Below the pieces are notes generated by a model. It worked only from the letters and a program-made list of their open reading frames with translations. It made no database searches and was not told the origin of the DNA. From Bacteroidota bacterium (lineage in GTDB: Bacteria > Bacteroidota > Bacteroidia > Flavobacteriales > Schleiferiaceae): a stretch of 12,127 bases of DNA. The position numbers were made by a program, and so were the translations under genes. Position 1 is the first letter of the stretch, and every line of letters begins with the position of its first letter. Shown here piece after piece: positions 1-6,190 of the stretch. Location of the stretch: assembly GCA_005786915.1 (NCBI GenBank), contig SYCM01000116.1, positions 1-12,127 of the forward strand. The letters run 5' to 3'.

Positions 1-1106
1 ATCAGTCGCTGGATGTGGTGGGCGTAGGCGGTGCGCAGGCTTTGGCCGACCGCAACCTGAAGGCAGCGCATTTCGGTCTTACCCGTGTACATCCACTGGG
101 GCAGCGGTAGCTGGTGGTTAAAGTAGTTGAGGTCGGCGTACTCGGGCATTTGGGCCCAGTAAATCCCGCGAACGTACTCCCTCCAGCCCAAAATTTGGCG
201 AATGAACCCCTCGACGGCAGGCAGGGGGTAGGTCTGCGGATCTTGGCGCCAGGCATTTTCTGCCGCTTCAATTGCCTCGCGTGGATGAAGCATTTTGGTA
301 TTGAGGGCAAACGAAATCCGGCTGTGGAACAGAAAGTCCTGGTTCTCGGCCAGCGCGTCCTGAAAGCGACCAAACTTCGGAAGACCGTGCCGCACAAAAT
401 GGGCGAGGAGTTCGAGCGCTTCGCGGCGGTTGGACGGCCAAGGAAAATCGTCGGCCAACCCGTCGCCCCAGCGCGGAACACCATGGCGATCCAAGCGGGC
501 GTCTAGCTCGCGAAGATCGTGGTGGGCTCGCCATTCGGGTGGCACGGACTGCTTGGGGTCCCAAGCAGATCGGTTGTCGGAGTCAAAATTCCAGGCTCCG
601 CCCTCCGGCTGGCCCGAGGCGTCGAGCAGCACCCCATGACGCACGCGCATCGTCCGGTAAAACGACTCCATGAGGTAGGTTTTCTTCCCAGCAAAGTGGG
701 CGGCCACGCCGGTGCGCTCCGTTAAGAAATGCTCGCTCGGCACGCAGGTTCCCAGGCCGATTAGGGCCTGGTCTACTCGGTATTCGTCGGGCTCCTGGTA
801 CTCCACGTCCACCGAAGCAGCCGTTTTGGCAAGCTCGTCCCTCAGGGCCTCGAGGTTGGCGCGCAGGCTGCCCCTTTGGCGCGTATCGTCCAACGTCCAG
901 TGCTCCACCCGGTGGCCGTCGCGCCGCAGCTCCGAGGCGAACTGCTGCATTCCGTGCAGAAAAGCCAGCATTTTTTGCCGGTGGTGGGGCGCGTACTGCA
1001 GTTCTTCCCGTGACTCAAAAAGGGCGTAGACTACGTCGTCGCGTACCTCTCGAAACCAGGAGTGCTTGGGATTCAGCTGGTCGCCCAGGATCAAGCGAAG
1101 GATCAT
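1..1106 (-). CDS. Photolyase-related protein (DPRP / Fe-S (6-4) photolyase family), C-terminus cut by window edge
   Basis: Partial gene: 368 codons are visible and the 3' end lies off the left edge. The protein begins MILRLILGDQLNPKHSWF, the opening of the photolyase-related N-terminal Rossmann domain. The C-terminal part carries the flavin-binding helical signature EGFIRQILGWREYVRGIYW (about residues 303-321) and AYAHHIQRL at the edge. Family knowledge: these are FAD-dependent, light-driven repair enzymes such as Agrobacterium PhrB, about 500 aa long, with a 4Fe-4S cluster held by four cysteines and often a ribityllumazine antenna. Cys348, in TEMRCLQ, fits the first cluster ligand by position (PhrB Cys350). 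The other three would lie beyond the edge, so the cluster is inferred. The start ATG overlaps the stop of the upstream DUF2256 gene as ATGA, which suggests translational coupling. It is the last visible gene of the four-gene operon. Substrate ((6-4) photoproduct or other lesion) cannot be fixed from sequence. Confidence 0.93.
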   Translation of the reverse strand, partial: MILRLILGDQLNPKHSWFREVRDDVVYALFESREELQYAPHHRQKMLAFLHGMQQFASELRRDGHRVEHWTLDDTRQRGSLRANLEALRDELAKTAASVDVEYQEPDEYRVDQALIGLGTCVPSEHFLTERTGVAAHFAGKKTYLMESFYRTMRVRHGVLLDASGQPEGGAWNFDSDNRSAWDPKQSVPPEWRAHHDLRELDARLDRHGVPRWGDGLADDFPWPSNRREALELLAHFVRHGLPKFGRFQDALAENQDFLFHSRISFALNTKMLHPREAIEAAENAWRQDPQTYPLPAVEGFIRQILGWREYVRGIYWAQMPEYADLNYFNHQLPLPQWMYTGKTEMRCLQVAVGQSLRTAYAHHIQRL

Positions 1107-1258
1107 TCGAGCGGCTTTTTTTTGGATTCGCTGCGGCAGCGTTCGGAACAAAATTTCACCTGATCCCAATCGCGTTCCCATTTTTTGCGCCAGGTGAACG
1201 GACGTCCGCAGTGCACGCAGTCCTTCTGCGGGAGGTTGGATTTAGCTACTCCGCGCAC
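1103..1258 (-). CDS. DUF2256 family small zinc-finger-like protein
   Basis: 51-aa protein. The initiation codon is GTG: an in-frame TAA (the stop of the upstream gene) sits two codons before it, and the resulting N-terminus (MRGVAKSNLP) looks like the usual start of this family. The core is CVHCGRPFTWRKKWERDW followed by CSERCR: Cys14-x2-Cys17 and Cys37-x3-Cys41 form a likely four-cysteine metal site, with the Trp/Lys-rich segment between typical of DUF2256. The C-terminus is basic (KKKPLE), encoded by a run of eight A residues. The molecular function of the family is unknown; its genes often neighbour photolyase-related genes, as here. It starts 3 bases after the flavin reductase stop and overlaps the photolyase start by 4 bases (ATGA). 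A metal-binding accessory or nucleic-acid-contacting role is only an inference. Confidence 0.88.
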   Translation of the reverse strand: MRGVAKSNLPQKDCVHCGRPFTWRKKWERDWDQVKFCSERCRSESKKKPLE

Positions 1259-1261
1259 GTT

Positions 1262-1891
1262 TTAGAGCGTCGAAGGTTGGCGGTCGGGTTGGGCGTAGCT
1301 CAACGAAACCACCGACTGGCTGTGGTGGTAGGTGTCGAGGCCTTGAGCCAGCAACAGGTCTTCGGGGTGATGCACCAGTCCGCGCGACGCTACCTGCACG
1401 CTCGGGTCAAGGTGGACTTCGACCACTGAGCCCACCACGAGGATCGTTCCGTTGGCGAGTGCGTGCTCCTCCATTAACCGAAGGCCGTAGGCGACCGCTG
1501 CCTTCCGCACCCGTGGAGCGTGGAGCGAATCAAATACCTGCCATTCGAGGCCTACGGCGTCGAGTTCGCTCTCGCCCTCAGGGTACTTGGCGCTGCACTG
1601 GTGCAGTTGGGCGGCCTCGAGCGGTCCGCCCGAAAGCACATGAAAACCAAAACAGCCTTGGGCCCGAACGTAGCGAAGGCCTTGGTGCTCCGCAGTCAGG
1701 GGCCGAAACAGAAACCCGAGCTGGGGAGGATTCGCGCTCACGTGCAGCGTTTGACTGAACACCGCAGCATTCGCAGCACCTTCATGTGAAAAGCTGGTGA
1801 GCAGGCCCACTTGGCGCGCGCCACCAAGCGAATTAAAGAACTGCGCCCGGTAGCGCGGTTCCCAAGCCTCCCAATCGACCGCGGTAAGCAT
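1262..1891 (-). CDS. Flavin reductase-like FMN-binding split-barrel protein
   Basis: 209-aa protein matching the flavin reductase-like (DIM6/NTAB) split-barrel family. Residues 19-63 hold the recognisable core: FNSLGGARQVGLLTSFS, then NAAVFSQ (41-47) and SANPPQLGFLFRP (52-64), the usual FMN-contacting strand and NPP loop. No signal peptide or membrane segment, so cytoplasmic. Members use NAD(P)H to reduce free flavin or hold FMN for another reaction; which applies here is not visible. The ATG directly follows the TAA of the SDR gene with no spacer, and the DUF2256 gene starts 3 bases after its stop, so it is surely co-transcribed with the photolyase. A reasonable inference is that it supplies or maintains reduced flavin for the photolyase, or acts on the antenna chromophore. 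A diverged member with a different substrate is equally possible. Confidence 0.82.
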   Translation of the reverse strand: MLTAVDWEAWEPRYRAQFFNSLGGARQVGLLTSFSHEGAANAAVFSQTLHVSANPPQLGFLFRPLTAEHQGLRYVRAQGCFGFHVLSGGPLEAAQLHQCSAKYPEGESELDAVGLEWQVFDSLHAPRVRKAAVAYGLRLMEEHALANGTILVVGSVVEVHLDPSVQVASRGLVHHPEDLLLAQGLDTYHHSQSVVSLSYAQPDRQPSTL

Positions 1892-2572
1892 TTAGGGGCG
1901 CAGGCTGCTCATTCCACCGTCGACGCCCAGGACTTGCCCGCTTATCCATTGGTTGTCCATCAGCGCGAGGGCGGCCTGGGCCAGTTCGGCGGGTTGGCCT
2001 ACGCGCTTGAGCGGATGGCGTTCGGCCGCCGCGGCAGCCCGCGCCTCATTGCCCAAAAGTTTGGACGCCAGGGGCGTGTCGGTGAGTGAAGGCGCAACGG
2101 CATTCACGCGGACGGCCGGAGCCCATTCCGCTGCCAGCGAACGCACCAGGCCCTCAACGGCGCCCTTGGCCATGGCAATGCTCGCGTGGTAGCTCATGCC
2201 TTGACCTACGGCTACGGTGCTGAACAGCAGGACGGAGCCTTGGGCGTTCCGAAGCGCTTTTTCGGCTTTTTGAAGGACGAGCGCCGCGCCGAGGGCATTG
2301 ACCTCAAAGTCGCTGCGAAATTCTTCGGGTTTGTAACCCTTGAAGGGCTTGAGGTTGATGCTGCCGGGGGCGTAGGCCAAGCCGTCGAGGTGCTCGGGCA
2401 GGCCGGCTCCGTCCCAGGTAAGCACGTCGGCCTGTAGTTCGGTCAATTTGGGATGGGCGAGGCCGGACTCGCTGCGCGACAAGCCAACCACCGCGTCTCC
2501 GCGGTTCAGCAGGAGTTCGGTGAGGGCCCGACCGATTCCGCTTCGGTGCCCCACAACAAAGTAGGTTTTCAT
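1892..2572 (-). CDS. SDR-family protein with altered active site, photolyase operon
   Basis: 226-aa Rossmann protein of the short-chain dehydrogenase/reductase superfamily. The nucleotide-binding glycine motif GHRSGIG is at residues 8-14, the conserved strand-4 Asn is N92 (EVNALGA), and the C-terminal region has RVNAVAPSLTDTPLA (155-169) and SGQVLGVDGGMSS (211-223), close to classical SDRs. The active site is unusual. Aligned without gaps to FabG-like SDRs, the catalytic Ser position is Thr119 (LFSTVAV) and the YxxxK tyrosine position is Ile132 (SIAMAK), while Lys136 remains. The NNAG motif is replaced by APGS (68-71). It may still bind NAD(P)H but is unlikely to do standard SDR chemistry, unless nearby Tyr128 or Ser131 substitutes. 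It is the first gene of the operon, and its stop touches the flavin reductase start. From memory, similar HASI-type SDRs neighbour photolyase-related genes in other Bacteroidota and cyanobacteria; this needs a search. Confidence 0.85.
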   Translation of the reverse strand: MKTYFVVGHRSGIGRALTELLLNRGDAVVGLSRSESGLAHPKLTELQADVLTWDGAGLPEHLDGLAYAPGSINLKPFKGYKPEEFRSDFEVNALGAALVLQKAEKALRNAQGSVLLFSTVAVGQGMSYHASIAMAKGAVEGLVRSLAAEWAPAVRVNAVAPSLTDTPLASKLLGNEARAAAAAERHPLKRVGQPAELAQAALALMDNQWISGQVLGVDGGMSSLRP

Positions 2573-2595
2573 ACCAAGGCTAACACCGCCGGGAC

Positions 2596-2603
2596 TACTT
2601 TTG
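2596..2603 (+). promoter_or_regulatory. Bacteroidota-type -7 promoter element for hutH
   Basis: TACTTTTG is an exact match to the Bacteroidota -7 consensus TAnnTTTG. It lies in the 47-base divergent spacer and ends 16 bases before the hutH ATG, a sensible distance for a short leader. No TTG-type -33 element is seen at the expected distance upstream, so the call rests on the -7 box alone. Confidence 0.45.
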
Positions 2604-2619
2604 TTGAAACCCTTGACCC

Positions 2620-4125
2620 ATGGCTTTGCATCCGCTCAACCTCACCGAAACTTGGACTCTGTCGGACTGGCAGCACGTGGCTGTCGGCAGCGCCGATCTC
2701 CAACTCCGGCCTGCCGACCGCGACGCCGTGAAGGCCAATCGGGCGGCGGTAGAGCGCGGAATTGATTCAGGCCGTGTCGTTTATGGGGTCAACACGGGGT
2801 TTGGCGCGCTGTGTACGACCGCCGTGGCGCGCGAAGACCTGCAAGCGCTGCAGCGCAACCTCATCCTTAGCCACGCTGCCGGAGCCGGTCCTTTGGCCGA
2901 ACCGGCCATCGTTCGCCTCATGCTAGCCTCCAAGGCGAGGAATTTATCTCTTGCGCACTCTGGCGTTCGCCCCGAGTTGCTCGACGCCGTCCTCGCACTG
3001 TACCGCGAAGATGCCCTCCCTGAGGTACCCTTAATGGGATCCTTGGGCGCCTCGGGCGACCTGGCACCGCTCGCGCACATGGCGCTAGCACTAATCGGCG
3101 AAGCCCACGTGCTGCACCGCGGAACCCGTAAGCCCTCGGCGCAGTTTTGGGCTGAACTCGGCCAAGCACCTCAGGTCCTCGAGGCCAAAGAAGGACTCGC
3201 GCTCATCAACGGCACCCAGTTTATGCAGGCCGTCGGACTCGCGTCAGCCCTCAAAGCCGCGCAAATCGCAGCCTGGGCTGATGCCGCTGGAACCGCTTCG
3301 CTGCTCGCCTTTGACGGCATGCCCTCGCCGTTTGAGGACCGGGTTCACGCCCTGCGACCCCATCCCGGTCAAGTTCAGGTGGCTGCAAATGTGCAGCGCT
3401 GGGCCGAGGGTTCACCGCTGTGGCACTACGATAAGCCCCATGTGCAGGATCCCTACTCGTTTCGCTGCATCCCCCAGGTTCACGGAGCGAGTCGCGACGC
3501 CTGGCGCCACGTGATGGGCGTGCTCGAGACTGAGTCCAACTCGGTTACCGACAACCCGCTGGTCTTTACCGACAGCGGCGACGGCGTCAGTGCGGGCCAC
3601 TTCCACGGGCAGCCCTTAGCCTTGGCCTTCGACTACGCCAAAATAGCAAGCGCCGAATGGGGCAGCATCAGCGAGCGCCGCATTAATCAGCTGACGCTGG
3701 GCAAGCGCGGACTCCCCATGTTTTTGGCAGCCGAAAGCGGCGTCGAAAGTGGACTAATGATCGTGCAGTACGCCGCCGCCGCCCTGGTGAGCCGCAACAA
3801 GCAGCGCGCTACGCCCGCAAGCGCCGACAGCATCGACAGCAGCGCGGGCCAAGAGGACCACGTGAGTATGGGCGCCAACGCAGCCACGGACCTCTACGAA
3901 GTCCTGGGCAATGTTGAGCGCATCCTCGCCATGGAATGGCTCTGTGCCGTTCAGGCCTCGGAACGCAGCGGCCGCAACCTGGGAACCCGGCTCGAGGCAC
4001 TCAAGACCCAGTTTCGTGGAGAGGTTCCCGCTTCGTCGGGAGACTACTACACCCATGAAGCCATGGAGGCGGCTCTTCGGTTCGTGCAGGCCACCCCTTT
4101 AGCGCAACTTAAAAAACCGTTTTAA
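2620..4125 (+). CDS. hutH: Histidine ammonia-lyase
   Basis: 501-aa enzyme (family usually about 505-510 aa) that deaminates L-histidine to trans-urocanate and ammonia, the first step of histidine breakdown. The MIO electrophile arises from the Ala-Ser-Gly triad 144-146 in GSLGASGDLAPLAHM. Other visible active-site elements are Tyr55 in YGVNTGFG, Asn197 in INGTQ, Tyr279/Arg282 in YSFRCIPQVHG, and QEDHVSMGANA (411-421). Ser84-His85 (NLILSHAAGAG) is the substrate-selectivity pair of histidine lyases; tyrosine and phenylalanine lyases have His-Leu or Phe-Leu there. The ATG is chosen because the protein then opens in the usual way and a -7 box precedes it. No hutU, hutI or hutG is in the window, so urocanate handling must be encoded elsewhere or be absent. 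It is divergent from the photolyase operon and converges on rsmE, with stop codons 4 bases apart. Confidence 0.95.
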   Translation: MALHPLNLTETWTLSDWQHVAVGSADLQLRPADRDAVKANRAAVERGIDSGRVVYGVNTGFGALCTTAVAREDLQALQRNLILSHAAGAGPLAEPAIVRLMLASKARNLSLAHSGVRPELLDAVLALYREDALPEVPLMGSLGASGDLAPLAHMALALIGEAHVLHRGTRKPSAQFWAELGQAPQVLEAKEGLALINGTQFMQAVGLASALKAAQIAAWADAAGTASLLAFDGMPSPFEDRVHALRPHPGQVQVAANVQRWAEGSPLWHYDKPHVQDPYSFRCIPQVHGASRDAWRHVMGVLETESNSVTDNPLVFTDSGDGVSAGHFHGQPLALAFDYAKIASAEWGSISERRINQLTLGKRGLPMFLAAESGVESGLMIVQYAAAALVSRNKQRATPASADSIDSSAGQEDHVSMGANAATDLYEVLGNVERILAMEWLCAVQASERSGRNLGTRLEALKTQFRGEVPASSGDYYTHEAMEAALRFVQATPLAQLKKPF

Positions 4126-4131
4126 CGGTTT
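4114..4131. terminator. Bidirectional hairpin terminator between hutH and rsmE
   Basis: AAACCGTT-TT-AACGGTTT is a perfect 8-base inverted repeat (practically a 6-bp stem with a 6-base loop). It contains the hutH stop codon and reaches into the rsmE stop codon. On the minus strand the stem is followed by six T residues (complement of 4111-4116), a good intrinsic terminator shape for the rsmE operon. On the plus strand the trailing T content is weaker (TTTATT). Confidence 0.6.
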
Positions 4132-4843
4132 ATTGGGCGTCGGAAGCGCGCTGGGCAAAGGCGGCGACGGCGTACAGCCCTGCAGTTTCGGTGCGCAGGC
4201 GGTGCGTGCCTAAATGAACAAGTTCCGCGCCTTGAGCGAGGGCTTGGTCGACCTCGGCATCGGTGAAATCGCCCTCGGGCCCGATCAGCACCGTCCAGGG
4301 TTCCAGCGGACGGGCGCGCAGCAGCGCCGGTAGGGCGGCCGATTCCCGCTCGGGCCGCAGCGCGGCAATCGCCATATTTCCCGAGGCTTCACCCAGTAGA
4401 TCTGCTACCCTTATGGGTCCGCGAAGCGCCGGCAGCTGACCTTTCTGACTTTGCTTGCAAGCCGCCTGCATCACCCGAATCAGCCGATCGGTATTGAGGT
4501 GACGCCGTTCGGAACGCGTGCATTCCAACAACGACACTTCGTGGACCCCAAGTTCGACGGCTTTCTCGAGCAGCCATTCAATGCGGTCCATGTTTTTAGT
4601 GGGAGCCACGGCGAGGTGAAGGTGGCCTGAGACCGCTCCGTAGTGATTCAGCTCGCGGGCTTGGGCCACCACGGCGCCCTTTTTGCCCACTACGCGAAGA
4701 GGACCCTCCCAGGCCGAACCCAGCCCGTCGAGCACGCGCACGACATCGCCGTCGCGAAGCCGAAGCACTGCATGAGCGTGCCTTGCTTCTTCTTCGAGCA
4801 GGGCCACGTCGGAACCCTGGCGAACTCCCCAGAAGTGGTGCAT
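4130..4843 (-). CDS. rsmE: 16S rRNA (uracil1498-N3)-methyltransferase RsmE
   Basis: 237-aa SPOUT-class methyltransferase that uses SAM to methylate N3 of U1498 in 16S rRNA of the small subunit. The N-terminal part (about residues 1-70) is the PUA-like RNA-binding domain. The catalytic trefoil-knot domain shows PTKNMDRIEWLLEKAVELGV (81-100), IGPEGDF (187-193) and the knot SAM-loop LGTHRLRTETA (211-221), all hallmark RsmE motifs. The ACKQSQK segment (128-134) corresponds to the conserved helix after SERR. Length is normal for Bacteroidota. The ATG directly follows the rimK stop (TAA-ATG, no spacer), so it is the distal gene of the tsaD-protease-rimK-rsmE operon and ends at the hairpin shared with hutH. 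Confidence 0.94.
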   Translation of the reverse strand: MHHFWGVRQGSDVALLEEEARHAHAVLRLRDGDVVRVLDGLGSAWEGPLRVVGKKGAVVAQARELNHYGAVSGHLHLAVAPTKNMDRIEWLLEKAVELGVHEVSLLECTRSERRHLNTDRLIRVMQAACKQSQKGQLPALRGPIRVADLLGEASGNMAIAALRPERESAALPALLRARPLEPWTVLIGPEGDFTDAEVDQALAQGAELVHLGTHRLRTETAGLYAVAAFAQRASDAQ

Positions 4844-5755
4844 TTAGGCTCCGATTTTGTCTTTGGACTTCGCCTTGGATTGGCTGTGGTGCGCCGCGAT
4901 GTAGTCAATGATGTGGCCTGCCACATCAATGCCGGTCACGCGCTCAACGCCTTCGAGGCCGGGCGAAGAATTCACTTCCATAATCAGCGGACCGCGCGCG
5001 CTTTGAAGCATATCTACCCCGGCGACCTTGAGACCCAACGCCTTGGCGGCCTTCACGGCCATGCTTCGCTCGCTCGCTTTGAGCTTGATGGGCACGCCGC
5101 TGCCGCCGCTGTGCAAGTTGCTACGGAATTCGCCTTCACGGCCCTGGCGCTTGTAGGCAGCTACTACTTGACCGCCCACCACGATAGCGCGCACGTCGGC
5201 ACCCTTGGCTTCTTTGATGAATTCTTGAACTAAAATGTTGGCATCGAGCGAATAAAACGCTTCAATTACGCTGCGGGCGGCTGTCTTAGATTCCGCCAGC
5301 ACCACGCCTTTGCCTTGAGTGCCCTCGAGCAGCTTGACGACCAGTGGCGCTCCGCCGACTTCTTTGATCAGCGCATCGACGTCCGAAGGCTGTTTGGCCA
5401 CCGCGGTCCGCGGGATGGCCACACCTTCTTTGGCTAAAATTTGGAGTGCACGGAGTTTGTCGCGCGAACGGACCAGCGCCAAGCTGCTCACGGGCGTGAA
5501 TACCTGCTTCATTTCGAGCTGGCGGAGCATGGCGGCCCCGTAGTCCGTGATTGACGCCCCGATTCGCGGAATTACTGCATCCACGCCCTCAATGCGGTGG
5601 TCTCCGTAGTAGATGTCGAGTTCGTTGGCCGACAGCACCGCGTAGCTGCGGCCGATGTTCATCACCTTGGCCACGTGTCCGCGCGCTTCGGCAGCTTCCA
5701 CAAGGCGCCGGGTAGAGTAAAGGTTGCGGTTGGACGAAAGAATGATCAAATTCAT
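4844..5755 (-). CDS. rimK: RimK-type ATP-grasp ligase (ribosomal protein S6 glutamate ligase)
   Basis: 303-aa protein, nearly the same length as E. coli RimK (300 aa). The N-terminal domain (MNLIILSSNRNLYSTRRLVEA...) is followed by the ATP-grasp fold: RDK (98-100), Lys141 and the glycine loop GTQGKGV (145-151), EFIKEAKGADVRAIVVGG (178-195), RSNLHSGG (211-218), and the metal-binding Asp248, Glu260 and Asn262 (IMEVNSSPGLEGVE). RimK adds glutamate residues to the C-terminus of ribosomal protein S6, altering ribosome behaviour; related ligases glutamylate other substrates, so the exact acceptor is inferred. The C-terminal tail is lysine-rich (SQSKAKSKDK). Its ATG overlaps the stop of the upstream retropepsin-like gene (ATGA), and rsmE follows with no gap. 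The neighbouring protease supports the RimB-RimK reading. Confidence 0.92.
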   Translation of the reverse strand: MNLIILSSNRNLYSTRRLVEAAEARGHVAKVMNIGRSYAVLSANELDIYYGDHRIEGVDAVIPRIGASITDYGAAMLRQLEMKQVFTPVSSLALVRSRDKLRALQILAKEGVAIPRTAVAKQPSDVDALIKEVGGAPLVVKLLEGTQGKGVVLAESKTAARSVIEAFYSLDANILVQEFIKEAKGADVRAIVVGGQVVAAYKRQGREGEFRSNLHSGGSGVPIKLKASERSMAVKAAKALGLKVAGVDMLQSARGPLIMEVNSSPGLEGVERVTGIDVAGHIIDYIAAHHSQSKAKSKDKIGA

Positions 5756-6189
5756 AGATGGTCGGGAGGCTGGGTAGTAAGGCGGGAAAGGTACTTCGCT
5801 GAGGCGTTACGGCGTCGCACGTCGACAAGGAATCCGCGCTTTAAAAACGTGCGGCCAAGCAGAAGCGGATGCCGCATTCGCGAACGGTCTGAAAGGCTAA
5901 ATTCTTGGATAAACACCTCACCGTACACCTGGAGTTCCAAATGCACCAGATAGCGCTCCTGAAGGTCGCCAAAGCTCGACTTGACGGTGGCTCGGCGAAA
6001 TGAGGGGTGACGCGATTCGGCCCCATGGGGCCAGCGAACGACGAGTTCGGTTCCGTCGAGGTGGTAGTTGATGCAGTGCACGGCGCAGTGATAGGCGCCG
6101 CTGTCGACGCGGGCTTCGGCTTGATGCCAGGCAAGCTCGGGAAGGTCGACGAATTCTGTTCGACCAAGGATTCTCTTGGGGTTAGCCAT
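5752..6189 (-). CDS. RimB-like retropepsin-fold peptidase (annotated in databases as ATP-dependent zinc protease family)
   Basis: 145-aa protein of the small RimK-associated family (PF05618 type). It opens MANPKRILGRTEFVDLPEL, carries the aspartic-peptidase-like signature V-D29-S30-G31-A32 followed by YHCAVHC, and ends with LLLGRTFLKRGFLVDVRRR, the usual closing strand motif. The start at 6189 is chosen over an upstream ATG at 6282 because the longer form would run 31 codons into tsaD, and the family begins at this methionine, one base after the tsaD stop. The family name mentions ATP and zinc, but the D-S/T-G-A motif suggests a retropepsin-type aspartyl site. In Pseudomonas a homologue, RimB, works with RimK in S6 modification; a modulatory role here is inferred from that and from the 4-base overlap with rimK. 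Confidence 0.85.
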   Translation of the reverse strand: MANPKRILGRTEFVDLPELAWHQAEARVDSGAYHCAVHCINYHLDGTELVVRWPHGAESRHPSFRRATVKSSFGDLQERYLVHLELQVYGEVFIQEFSLSDRSRMRHPLLLGRTFLKRGFLVDVRRRNASAKYLSRLTTQPPDHL

Positions 6190-6190
6190 C

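Noticed and set aside
2..484. 160-aa open frame on the minus strand at the left edge
   Set aside because: Its composition is low-complexity Ser/Thr/Arg/Pro. The other minus-strand frame through the same bases gives the photolyase C-terminal motifs.
1010..1429. 139-aa open frame on the plus strand across the DUF2256 region
   Set aside because: It is antisense to the photolyase start, the DUF2256 gene and the flavin reductase, whose minus-strand products are clearly recognisable.
2575..2582. Minus-strand TAGCCTTG as a -7 element for the SDR-photolyase operon
   Set aside because: One mismatch to TAnnTTTG, only 2 bases from the start codon, and no -33 partner; too weak to list as a promoter.
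2620..4125. Tyrosine or phenylalanine ammonia-lyase instead of histidine lyase
   Set aside because: The selectivity position reads Ser-His (84-85), typical of histidine lyases, and the length and remaining motifs fit HutH.
4643..5233. 196-aa open frame on the plus strand
   Set aside because: It lies antisense to rsmE and rimK, both of which have full family motifs in their own frames. The antisense protein shows no recognisable domain and is explained by GC-rich codon bias.
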